Shown one piece after another: positions 1 through 6,714 of a DNA stretch of 8,940 nt (positions are counted from its first letter, which is position 1; every line of letters starts with the position of its first letter). The position numbers were made by a program, and so were the translations under genes. The DNA lies in contig JAUVRV010000081.1 in NCBI GenBank assembly GCA_030597435.1, positions 1 to 8,940 of the forward strand, in the 5' to 3' direction. This DNA comes from Gemmatimonadales bacterium. Lineage in GTDB: Bacteria; Gemmatimonadota; Gemmatimonadetes; Gemmatimonadales; GWC2-71-9. The notes below the pieces were generated by a model. That model did not search any database. It was not told where the DNA came from and saw only the letters and a program-made list of their open reading frames with translations.

Positions 1-78
1 CCATGGACATGTGTCGTGCGGGGAACGGGCCGCATCCTAGATGATCCCGACAGGTATCAGTCGGTGTTGACCACGTAG
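1..78 (+). CDS. mreB: MreB, rod-shape-determining actin homologue (C-terminal 25 codons only)
   Basis: An open frame enters from the left edge and stops at TAG 76-78. Its 25 residues include CVVRGTGRILDD, which resembles the conserved MreB C-terminus (CVARG-G-ALE in E. coli), and mreC begins six bases later. MreB is the actin-like cytoplasmic filament that positions the lateral wall synthesis complex. Only the tail is present, so ATPase motifs cannot be checked. The call rests on the short tail plus the canonical mreB-mreC-mreD order. Confidence 0.85.
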   Translation, partial: PWTCVVRGTGRILDDPDRYQSVLTT

Positions 79-84
79 ATCCCA

Positions 85-939
85 GTGCAGATCGGGCCGG
101 AACGCTTCGCGTCACGCCGCGACACCCTCGCCTTTGTCATCTGTATCGTTCTTTCGCTAGCGGCGCGGGTGGCGCCTGTCGAAGTCCAACGAGCAGTCGC
201 CTCCGGTATTACCGAGACGGTGTTGGCGCCGTTCTTGGCAGTCCAGGAGCAGGTCGAGTTGATGAAGGGTGCCGGCGCTCGCGTTACTCAGATGGCTGCG
301 GCACATGACTCGATCTCGGCAATAGCCTTCCAATCACTTGCCCTGCGGGAGGAGAACGAGCGTCTGAGAGAGTTGCTGGATCTGTCGACCCGAATGACGG
401 TGCAGCACGTTTCGGCCGAGGTGCTGCCTCAGTCGCTGCCCACAGACGGAATGACACTGCGTATCTCCGTAGGAAGAAGTCACGGGGTCGATGTGATGGA
501 TCCTGTGATTGCCCCCGGTGGGATCGTCGGTGTGATCCAGCAGTCGGATCAGAGTACGTCAGTAGTCTTGGTTTGGACCCATCCTGATTTTCGTGCCAGT
601 GCCATGACCGGTGACGGTACGATCTTCGGCATAGTCGCAGCCAGAGGTAGTGAGGGGCCCTACACCGCGTTGATGGAGTTGAGAGGCGTACCGTTCCGGC
701 AAGACGTCGCCATGGGCAGCATCGTCTACACCTCAGGGCGCGGCATCGGTTTGGGGGGGGTGTATCCCCGAGGGATCAAGATCGGTACGGTGATGGCAGT
801 GGGAGAGGAACGGCGTGAAGGTTGGTCGAGCACGTATGTGGTACGACCGGCCGTGCATCCCGCTTCTTTGTCACATGTAGTAGTTCTCACAGGTACCATC
901 GCTGACGTCAGTCCTGTGTTCGAGGATGTCGGGCAGTGA
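85..939 (+). CDS. mreC: MreC, rod-shape-determining periplasmic scaffold protein
   Basis: The 284-residue product has the MreC layout: a short basic cytoplasmic N-terminus, one membrane anchor at about residues 14-31, a charged helical and probably coiled-coil stretch at about 50-100 (it includes REENERLRELLDL), and a beta-rich MreC core at about 105-268 with the family-like segments VIAPGGIVGVI and YPRGIKIG. MreC is an inner-membrane protein of the elongasome; its periplasmic domain contacts PBP2 and is thought to switch the RodA-PBP2 pair on. The GTG start at 85 lies six bases after the mreB stop and keeps the whole anchor. No clear Shine-Dalgarno sequence precedes it, which suggests coupling to mreB translation. 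The stop overlaps the mreD start as GTGA. Length is normal for the family. A run of eight G falls in codons 223-226. Confidence 0.95.
   Translation: MQIGPERFASRRDTLAFVICIVLSLAARVAPVEVQRAVASGITETVLAPFLAVQEQVELMKGAGARVTQMAAAHDSISAIAFQSLALREENERLRELLDLSTRMTVQHVSAEVLPQSLPTDGMTLRISVGRSHGVDVMDPVIAPGGIVGVIQQSDQSTSVVLVWTHPDFRASAMTGDGTIFGIVAARGSEGPYTALMELRGVPFRQDVAMGSIVYTSGRGIGLGGVYPRGIKIGTVMAVGEERREGWSSTYVVRPAVHPASLSHVVVLTGTIADVSPVFEDVGQ
753..760 (+). repeat. Run of eight G in mreC
   Basis: The run spans codons 223-226 of mreC (Leu-Gly-Gly-Val). It is in frame as read, and the protein continues to match MreC on both sides, so no frameshift is present. Confidence 0.9.
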
Positions 940-1442
940 GAATCGACAAGGAACGCTGGCAGCTAGCTACCGTGTTCTTTTTTCTGGTTGCCCTGCAGTT
1001 TGTCGTAAGGCCATTGCCCGAAGACCCTCGCATAGAGAGGCTCGCGCCAGATTTCCTGCTCTTGGCGCTACTCGTGTATGCGATTAGGGCTCGGCCCGGC
1101 CATGGTGCGATCGCGGGGTTCATCGTCGGGTTGGGTACCGACTCGCTATCTCCGGCGGCCTTTGGGGCCGGAGCGCTGGCTCACCCCGTTGGCGGATACC
1201 TCGCCGCCTGGGGCAAGGCGGTTTTCTTTGTCGAGAACCTACTTGTCAACGCTGCTTTCTTCTTTCTAGGCACGTGGCTGCGAGATGTACTCGTACTCCT
1301 GATTGGGCAACACGCGCAAGGATCGGCACTGTATTGGCAGATTGGATATCTTTCGCCCATTAAGGCACTGACCACAGCCATTGCCGGCATCGTCGTGCTC
1401 TTGCTCTTTCGCCGCTGGCTCAACATTCGAATTAGCGAATGA
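936..1442 (+). CDS. mreD: MreD, rod-shape-determining integral membrane protein
   Basis: The product has 168 residues, the usual MreD size, and is almost entirely hydrophobic. Likely membrane segments lie near residues 9-26, 37-52, 55-75, 98-115 and 141-158. The charged turn at about 28-36 and the GF-VGL--D segment at about 61-69 resemble the family. MreD is a polytopic inner-membrane component of the elongasome that works with MreC; its biochemical role is not settled. The GTG start overlaps the mreC stop (GTGA), with a GAGG ribosome binding site at 922-925 about ten bases upstream. The stop overlaps the mrdA start as ATGA. MreD sequences diverge strongly, so the call rests on size, topology and its place between mreC and mrdA. 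Confidence 0.92.
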   Translation: MRIDKERWQLATVFFFLVALQFVVRPLPEDPRIERLAPDFLLLALLVYAIRARPGHGAIAGFIVGLGTDSLSPAAFGAGALAHPVGGYLAAWGKAVFFVENLLVNAAFFFLGTWLRDVLVLLIGQHAQGSALYWQIGYLSPIKALTTAIAGIVVLLLFRRWLNIRISE

Positions 1443-3325
1443 CCTGGTCTCATCCTCATGAAGTGACTCGCCGTGCTGACGCCAGTCGTCTGGTAGTGAC
1501 TCTGATGTTCGTCCTTCTGGCCGTCGGGTTCTTTCGTATCCAGGTACTTGGTGCGGACCGCTACAAACTGCAGTCCACGAACAACAGGCTGCGCCCGGTC
1601 ACGCTGCCAGCTCCCCGTGGTCTGATCGTCGACCGCAATGGCGTTGTCTTGGCTGAGAATGAACCGGGATATACCATCGCTCTCCTCGCATCGGATGAGG
1701 ATTCGCTGCGCAGCACACTCGAGCGGATTGCGGACCGGGCGAATCTCGATTCACTCAAGATCGAGGCAATCCTGAGACGATTCCGCAGGCTGCCACACGA
1801 GCCAACGACTATCCTGCGCGACGCCCCGTTCGATCTGGTATCAGCCATGGAGGAGAGCCGTGTGATGGTCCCCGGGCTCGTCATACAGACGGAGCCCAAG
1901 CGCAATTACCCGTATAAGGAGACGGTTGCGCATGTGTTGGGCTATGTGGGTGAGATCACCGAACAGGAGTTGGCTTCGGGCGCGATTCCGGGAGCACGTG
2001 GGGGGACGATCGTTGGCCGAGACGGGCTCGAGCGGCAATATGAGGACGTGCTACGCGGTGAGGACGGACAACGGTTCATCGAGGTAGACGCCCTGGGACG
2101 CACGGTCAGGGAAGTGCTCGACGGCTCGACTCTGGAACGGGAGAGACAGGGAGACACTCTCTTCACCACACTCGACATCGGTCTTCAGGAGTTTGTGGCA
2201 GATGTGTTCCCGGCGGGATGGCGCGGTGCAGTCGTAGCAATGGTTCCGGGCACCGGTGAGGTGCTTGCGCTCTACTCGTCTCCCAGCTTCGACCCCAATC
2301 TGTTTGTTGGCGGTATGGACCCGGAAACGTGGCGCCAGCTGTCACAGGCCGAAGACACGCCGCTGTTCAATCGCGCTACAGAGGGTCGCTATCCGCCGGC
2401 GTCACCGTTCAAGCTAGCTGTGGCGGAGAGCGCGTTGCTGCGTGGCCTGGTCGACATGGACACGCATATGGAAACCCCATGTGAAGGTGGCATGTTGTAC
2501 GGCAACCGATACTTTCGCTGCTGGAAGGCGGATGGACACGGATCCTTGACGTTGCGCGAGGCAATCCAGTATTCGTGCGACGTCTACTTCTATCAACTTG
2601 GTTTACAGCTTACTCTCTCCAATTTGCTGAGTGACGGCGTAGACATGGGGTTCAGTGATAGATCGGGAATCGACCTTCCCCACGAGCGGACCCCGCTGTT
2701 TCCGGAGTCAATTGAGTATTTCAACAGGCGCTACGGTCAACGCGGTCGTGACTGGACGTCGGGAGTAACGTTGAATATGGCGATCGGTCAGGGCGAGAAC
2801 GATCAGACCGTGATCAATATGGTGAAGTTCTATGCCAAGCTCGCGAATCCTCAGGGCAGGGCGCCCGATCCATGGCTGGTGCAAGGTGACGGCGGTGAAG
2901 AGACGTCGCTGGGGCTTTCAGAGCAAGCCCTTGCCGATCTACGTGAGGCTCTCTACCTCGTCGTCGAGGAGGGTACGGCCGTCGGTGCGAGGGTCGAATC
3001 GGTGAGGATTGCTGGCAAGACCGGGACAGCGCAGAACCCTCATGGCCGACCGCATGGCTGGTTTGTGGGGTTTGCTCCGCTCGAGGATCCCAAGATCGTT
3101 GTGGGTGCTATCGTGGAATTCGCGGAACACGGGTCGACCGTGGCACATGTGGTGACGAATATCATTCATCGATACCTGCTCGGCCCGGAGGTCGAGCCGG
3201 CGCGTGTGATAGAATACCTCTTACCATCCGACTCCGCTCCCGAACCGATTCCCATTCTGCCAGACACGTCACGCGGTCGACGGATACCGTCAGAGGATGT
3301 TAGTGGAACGGCACTATTTCGATAA
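1439..3325 (+). CDS. mrdA: Penicillin-binding protein 2, elongasome D,D-transpeptidase
   Basis: This 628-residue class B PBP cross-links peptidoglycan stems during lateral wall growth, in complex with RodA. A single membrane anchor lies at about residues 16-37. The dimerisation/pedestal domain follows and includes APRGLIVDRNG at 58-68 and RDGLERQYEDVLRG at 194-207. The transpeptidase domain carries the three active-site motifs: S322-P-F-K325 (nucleophilic Ser), S379-C-D381 (SxD in place of the more common SxN, as in other PBP2 proteins) and K527-T-G-T530. The length is typical. C348, C361, H367 and C380 have spacing that recalls the zinc site reported in Acinetobacter PBP2. The ATG start overlaps the mreD stop (ATGA) and has no clear ribosome binding site, so coupled translation is likely. 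The 3' end overlaps rodA. Expected to be a beta-lactam target (family knowledge). Confidence 0.96.
   Translation: MTWSHPHEVTRRADASRLVVTLMFVLLAVGFFRIQVLGADRYKLQSTNNRLRPVTLPAPRGLIVDRNGVVLAENEPGYTIALLASDEDSLRSTLERIADRANLDSLKIEAILRRFRRLPHEPTTILRDAPFDLVSAMEESRVMVPGLVIQTEPKRNYPYKETVAHVLGYVGEITEQELASGAIPGARGGTIVGRDGLERQYEDVLRGEDGQRFIEVDALGRTVREVLDGSTLERERQGDTLFTTLDIGLQEFVADVFPAGWRGAVVAMVPGTGEVLALYSSPSFDPNLFVGGMDPETWRQLSQAEDTPLFNRATEGRYPPASPFKLAVAESALLRGLVDMDTHMETPCEGGMLYGNRYFRCWKADGHGSLTLREAIQYSCDVYFYQLGLQLTLSNLLSDGVDMGFSDRSGIDLPHERTPLFPESIEYFNRRYGQRGRDWTSGVTLNMAIGQGENDQTVINMVKFYAKLANPQGRAPDPWLVQGDGGEETSLGLSEQALADLREALYLVVEEGTAVGARVESVRIAGKTGTAQNPHGRPHGWFVGFAPLEDPKIVVGAIVEFAEHGSTVAHVVTNIIHRYLLGPEVEPARVIEYLLPSDSAPEPIPILPDTSRGRRIPSEDVSGTALFR
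3292..3296 (+). promoter_or_regulatory. Ribosome binding site that decides the rodA start
   Basis: AGAGG lies inside the 3' end of mrdA. It abuts the ATG at 3297 with no spacer but stands six bases from the in-frame GTG at 3303, which is the normal distance. This favours GTG 3303 as the rodA start. Confidence 0.55.
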
Positions 3326-4544
3326 GTCACTAATCGCGTTGACTTTGATCCTGGTGCTGGTCGGCCTCGCCACCCTGTACTCGGCCGGGCAGACAGATGT
3401 CCCGTCGGCCGTGTCCAAAGTGTGGCAGAAACAACTCGTCTGGATCGGTCTCGGCATTGTCCTAGCGGTTGCTTCATTCAGGCTCTCTCCCCGGCTGTTG
3501 GAGTGGTTAGTGCCGGGTATCTACGCTGCCGCCATTGCACTGTTGGCGATGACGCTTTTTGTTGGTGTCGGTGCTGGGACTGCTGCCGGAACGAAATCTT
3601 GGATCTCGATCTTTGGAGTGAGACTGGGCCAGCCGGCTGAGTTGGCCAAGCTCGCCACGATTCTGATGCTGGCGCGTATGTTGGGTGGGCGACGGCATCC
3701 GCCTGCCGGGATCTGGGAAGCGCTACCTGCAGGCATCGTCGTCGCGATCCCATTCATGCTGGTGGCTCTTCAGCCGGATCTGGGCAGCGCAATCGTGTTT
3801 ATAGCCCTGCTGTTCGGTGCCCTCTATTGGGCGGGATTGAAACCGTCTCTGCTGCTGCTGCTGCTCTCACCGGGGATCAGTCTGCTGTTGGCGTTCTCGA
3901 CGATCTCCTGGGGTATCTGGATCGTGTTCTTGACCGGTTTCATTCTGTTGACACGTCCACACCTCGTAGAAGGCCTCGCACTTTGGTTCACGAACGCCAG
4001 CATGGGCATCCTCGCCTTCTCGCTCTGGGAGCAGCTGCAGCCATACCAACAGAAGCGGCTTCTGTCCTTTCTCAATCCCGATGTGGATCCGCGAGCCACT
4101 GGTTGGCACATCATACAATCGAAGATCGCGGTAGGATCAGGTGGGTTGATTGGGGTTGGCTTCGGTGAAGGGCACCAGAAGCGGCTCGCCTTTCTGCCTG
4201 CGCAGCACACCGACTTCGTCTACTCGGTCATAGGTGAAGAATTCGGCTTTCTCGGGGTCCTCGCTACCTTGGTGCTGTTGGCGCTGTTGATACTTGCATT
4301 GATACGGATTGCCCGCAAGGCGAGCGATCCGTTCTCGAGCATGTTGGTGGCAGGTGTGGCCACCATGCTGTTGACGCACATCGTCGTCAATGTTGGCATG
4401 ACAATCGGAGTGATGCCGATTACAGGAATCCCGTTACCGTTCTTCTCATACGGGGGGTCTTTCATGCTGACGTGTTGCATCGCCATCGGATTGACGATGC
4501 GGGTGTCTTGGGACTCACAAGGGCTCCGATACCTGAATGCCTGA
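3303..4544 (+). CDS. rodA: RodA, SEDS-family peptidoglycan glycosyltransferase
   Basis: RodA polymerises lipid II into glycan strands in the inner membrane, paired with PBP2. The product (413 residues from GTG 3303, 415 from ATG 3297) is polytopic with around ten membrane segments. In ATG numbering it shows SEDS landmarks: GQPAELAKLA at 111-120, LQPDLGSA at 158-165, the periplasmic segment NPDVDP-A-GWHIIQSKIAVGSGG at 260-283 that contains the invariant Asp needed for polymerase activity in the family, FLPAQHTDF at 299-307, and PLPFFSYGGS at 379-388. The length fits RodA. GTG 3303 is preferred for its better-spaced ribosome binding site; the start uncertainty is two codons. The gene overlaps mrdA by 23-29 bases, so RodA and PBP2 are probably made in a coupled ratio. 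RodA is preferred over FtsW because it sits next to mrdA. Confidence 0.95.
   Translation: MERHYFDKSLIALTLILVLVGLATLYSAGQTDVPSAVSKVWQKQLVWIGLGIVLAVASFRLSPRLLEWLVPGIYAAAIALLAMTLFVGVGAGTAAGTKSWISIFGVRLGQPAELAKLATILMLARMLGGRRHPPAGIWEALPAGIVVAIPFMLVALQPDLGSAIVFIALLFGALYWAGLKPSLLLLLLSPGISLLLAFSTISWGIWIVFLTGFILLTRPHLVEGLALWFTNASMGILAFSLWEQLQPYQQKRLLSFLNPDVDPRATGWHIIQSKIAVGSGGLIGVGFGEGHQKRLAFLPAQHTDFVYSVIGEEFGFLGVLATLVLLALLILALIRIARKASDPFSSMLVAGVATMLLTHIVVNVGMTIGVMPITGIPLPFFSYGGSFMLTCCIAIGLTMRVSWDSQGLRYLNA
3849..3863 (+). repeat. Five tandem CTG codons in rodA
   Basis: Five CTG triplets encode leucines within a predicted membrane helix (about residues 185-190 of RodA). The repeat is short and in frame and is probably just leucine codon bias in a transmembrane segment. 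Confidence 0.9.
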
Positions 4545-4645
4545 ACCAAGGGGGTAGCGGAGCTGGCACGTCTCGGCGAGATTGTTAGCTCTCGGGCGGC
4601 CGATCGGGTGGCAGACGAGAACAGAGTGAGGATATTGAGTGACAC
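4545..4645 (+). other. Intergenic gap between rodA and accD
   Basis: These 101 bases are the longest non-coding stretch in the window. They contain two very short dyads, TCTCG-G-CGAGA at 4571-4581 and the palindrome CCGATCGG at 4600-4607. Neither is followed by a T run, so no intrinsic terminator is visible. I see no convincing -35/-10 pair and no small ORF. A TGA at 4640-4642 lies in frame just upstream of accD and fixes that gene's start. If the window is more than one transcription unit, a break here is the most likely place. Confidence 0.5.
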
Positions 4646-5503
4646 ATGGCTTGGTTTCGGAAAGAGCGAAAACGGCGTAGAGCACAAAAGGACCGGCTGG
4701 AGATACCACCGGATGCCTGGGACAAGTGCGAACGGTGCGGGCATGTGGATCTAACCGAGTCCTTCGACCGTGTGTTGCAGGTGTGTCCTGAATGTGGCTA
4801 CCACCGCCGCATTGGGGCGCACCGCTACATCGAGATCATTGCCGATCCCGACAGTTTCGTTGAGCTGTTCCACAATCTTCGCTCTGTCGATCCACTCCAG
4901 TTCGAGGGTTATCCCGAGCGGGTAGTCCGGGCCGAGAAACAGGTCGGTCCACAGGACGCAATCGTGACCGGGTACGCAAAGTTGACCGGTATGGATCTGA
5001 ACATCGGCGCCATGGAGTTTGCGTTCATGGGTGGATCCATGGGCTCGGTTGTTGGGGAGAAGATTGCCAGGCTCGCGAAAAGGTCGCTCGAGCAGCGGAT
5101 CCCGCTGGTGATCGTTTCAGCTTCGGGTGGCGCGCGGATGCAGGAGGGTGTGTTCAGCCTGATGCAACTCGCCAAGACGTCCGCCATGATTTCGAGTCTG
5201 AGAGAAGAGCGGATACCCTACATCTCTGTGCTCACCGATCCAACGACTGGTGGCGTAACCGCGTCGTACGCCATGCAGGGTGATGTCAATCTGGGCGAAC
5301 CCGGCGCGCTGATCGGGTTTGCGGGCCCCAGAGTGATCCAGCAGACCATTCGCCAGGACCTGCCGGATGGATTCCAGACGGCGGAGTTCGTGCTCGAGCA
5401 CGGGATGATAGATTGCGTCGTGTCCCGTAACGAACTGCGCCAAACAACGGCTCGACTACTCAGGATGATGCTGGGTCTGAAGCCGGCGGAGGTTGTTGGC
5501 TGA
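4646..5503 (+). CDS. accD: Acetyl-CoA carboxylase carboxyltransferase subunit beta
   Basis: AccD pairs with AccA to move the carboxyl group from biotin on AccB to acetyl-CoA, giving malonyl-CoA for fatty acid synthesis in the cytoplasm. The 285-residue product has the AccD N-terminal zinc ribbon with C28-x2-C31-x15-C47-x2-C50, then a crotonase-like carboxyltransferase domain with SASGGARMQEG at 158-168, LTDPTTGGVTASYA at 196-209 and GEPGALIGFAGPRVIQQT at 217-234. Length and order are normal. ATG 4646 is the first start after an in-frame TGA at 4640-4642. A GAGGA at 4628-4632 lies 13 bases upstream, a little far for a strong ribosome binding site. The stop overlaps the proposed folC start (CTGA). 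No accA is in the window. Confidence 0.97.
   Translation: MAWFRKERKRRRAQKDRLEIPPDAWDKCERCGHVDLTESFDRVLQVCPECGYHRRIGAHRYIEIIADPDSFVELFHNLRSVDPLQFEGYPERVVRAEKQVGPQDAIVTGYAKLTGMDLNIGAMEFAFMGGSMGSVVGEKIARLAKRSLEQRIPLVIVSASGGARMQEGVFSLMQLAKTSAMISSLREERIPYISVLTDPTTGGVTASYAMQGDVNLGEPGALIGFAGPRVIQQTIRQDLPDGFQTAEFVLEHGMIDCVVSRNELRQTTARLLRMMLGLKPAEVVG
5488..5492 (+). promoter_or_regulatory. Strong ribosome binding site for folC
   Basis: GGAGG, the best Shine-Dalgarno match I noticed among the junctions, lies within the last codons of accD. It stands seven bases before CTG 5500 and 76 bases before TTG 5569, so it supports initiation at CTG 5500. Confidence 0.6.
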
Positions 5504-6705
5504 GCTTCTCCTACCACCAAGCCTACAGTTTCCTCTCGACACGACCGGCAGGTGGAAAGAAGTGGTCCTTGGGGCCAACACGTGCGCTTCTCAACAAGCT
5601 AGGTAACCCCGAGCGACATTTTCCGGCCGTTCATATTGGCGGTACGAACGGGAAGGGGTCTGTCTGCACCATGATCGCCAGCGCCCTGACCCGATCGGGG
5701 CTTCGCGTTGGGTTGTATACCGCACCACACCTGGTTGATGTGCGGGAGAGAATGCTGGTTGACGGTAGACCGATCTCCGAGGACGCGTTCGCGCAGTGGA
5801 CGAATATGCTGGCGGACGAAATCGAGACGGTCGGCGCGAGCTTCTTCGAGGCTACGACAGCCGTCGCGTTTGCGGACTTTGCGGCGCGCGGAGCTGATGT
5901 GGCAGTAGTGGAAGTGGGGCTCGGCGGTCGGTTGGACAGCACCAATGTCATCGCACCTCTGGTCAGTGCGGTGACATGCGTGAGCCTCGAACACACTGAC
6001 TATCTCGGCGATTCAATAGCAGGGATTGCCCGCGAAAAAGCGGGCATTGCCAAGGCGGAGACGCCATTCATAATCGGGGAGCTTGATCCGGCTGTCGCAT
6101 TGGTGCTGATCGAACGTGCCGAGGATGCTGGGGCAATGGTCGAGGTGGTTCCGGCTGATTCTACATACACAGGTGAACTGGATCTGTATGGTGCGCACCA
6201 AGATCGCAATGCCGCGATCGCTGCAGCCGTCCTGCAAGCACTGCCATCAGAACTGAGGCCCAGTAAGCAAGAGATAGCAGAAGGGATTGCTTCTGCGTGG
6301 CTTCCAGGGCGGTTCGATTGCAGGGGGAAGTGGGTGTTTGACGTTGCGCACAACCCGGCGGCCATAGGGGCCCTGGTTGACAACCTCAGAGCCGCGGAGG
6401 TCGATCGTCCGATCCACGGACTGTTGGGAGTTCTCAACGACAAGGATGCCAGGTACATTCTGAGTGTGCTAGACATCGAGCTGGACGCTCTATGGGTGAC
6501 CACCCCACCATCGGCTCCGGAGAATCGCCGTTCCGACCTCGACGCCTTGGCCCAACTGGCGGGGGACAATGTCGTCATCGAGCCTGACTTCGCGCGAGCA
6601 CTTGCCGGTGTGCAGACTGGAGCTGCCACCGTGCTGGTGACCGGGTCATTTCACACCGTCGGTGACGCGATGAACCGCTTGCCCGGGTTCGCGCCGCTCG
6701 GGTAG
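5500..6705 (+). CDS. folC: Folylpolyglutamate synthase / dihydrofolate synthase, probable CTG start
   Basis: FolC adds glutamate to folates and, in the bifunctional form, also joins glutamate to dihydropteroate, using ATP in the cytoplasm. Counting from CTG 5500 the product has 401 residues. It shows the Mur-ligase-type P-loop GGTNGKGS (about 47-54), VEVGLGGRLDSTN, EHTDYLGDSIAGIAREKAGIAK-like central segments, DVAHNP in the C-terminal domain, GVLNDKD, and TGSFHTVGDA near the end. The first conventional start, TTG 5569, would give 378 residues and remove the first helix. The in-frame residues upstream of it (YHQAYSFL, then GGKKWSLGPTRALL) match the usual FolC N-terminus. No ATG, GTG or TTG lies between the in-frame TAA at 5428-5430 and 5569. 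CTG 5500 sits seven bases after GGAGG and forms a CTGA overlap with the accD stop. Function is firm; the exact start is inferred, and a sequencing error (ATGA read as CTGA) is an alternative. Confidence 0.93.
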   Translation: MSFSYHQAYSFLSTRPAGGKKWSLGPTRALLNKLGNPERHFPAVHIGGTNGKGSVCTMIASALTRSGLRVGLYTAPHLVDVRERMLVDGRPISEDAFAQWTNMLADEIETVGASFFEATTAVAFADFAARGADVAVVEVGLGGRLDSTNVIAPLVSAVTCVSLEHTDYLGDSIAGIAREKAGIAKAETPFIIGELDPAVALVLIERAEDAGAMVEVVPADSTYTGELDLYGAHQDRNAAIAAAVLQALPSELRPSKQEIAEGIASAWLPGRFDCRGKWVFDVAHNPAAIGALVDNLRAAEVDRPIHGLLGVLNDKDARYILSVLDIELDALWVTTPPSAPENRRSDLDALAQLAGDNVVIEPDFARALAGVQTGAATVLVTGSFHTVGDAMNRLPGFAPLG

Positions 6706-6714
6706 ATTGTTGCG

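Noticed and set aside
4571..4607. Small dyads as a rho-independent terminator after rodA
   Set aside because: The stems are only 4-5 bases and no T run follows.
4220..4744. 174-codon minus-strand open frame across the rodA/accD gap
   Set aside because: Most of it is antisense to conserved RodA and AccD residues, and it shows no recognisable domain; treated as a shadow.
6000..6629. 209-codon minus-strand open frame
   Set aside because: It lies entirely antisense to folC, is rich in Ser, Ala and Arg in a low-complexity way, and matches no family I recognise; a shadow of a high-GC coding strand.
5569..6705. TTG 5569 as the folC start
   Set aside because: It has no well-placed strong ribosome binding site and would cut off 23 in-frame residues that match the FolC N-terminus; CTG 5500 fits better, although TTG 5569 remains possible.
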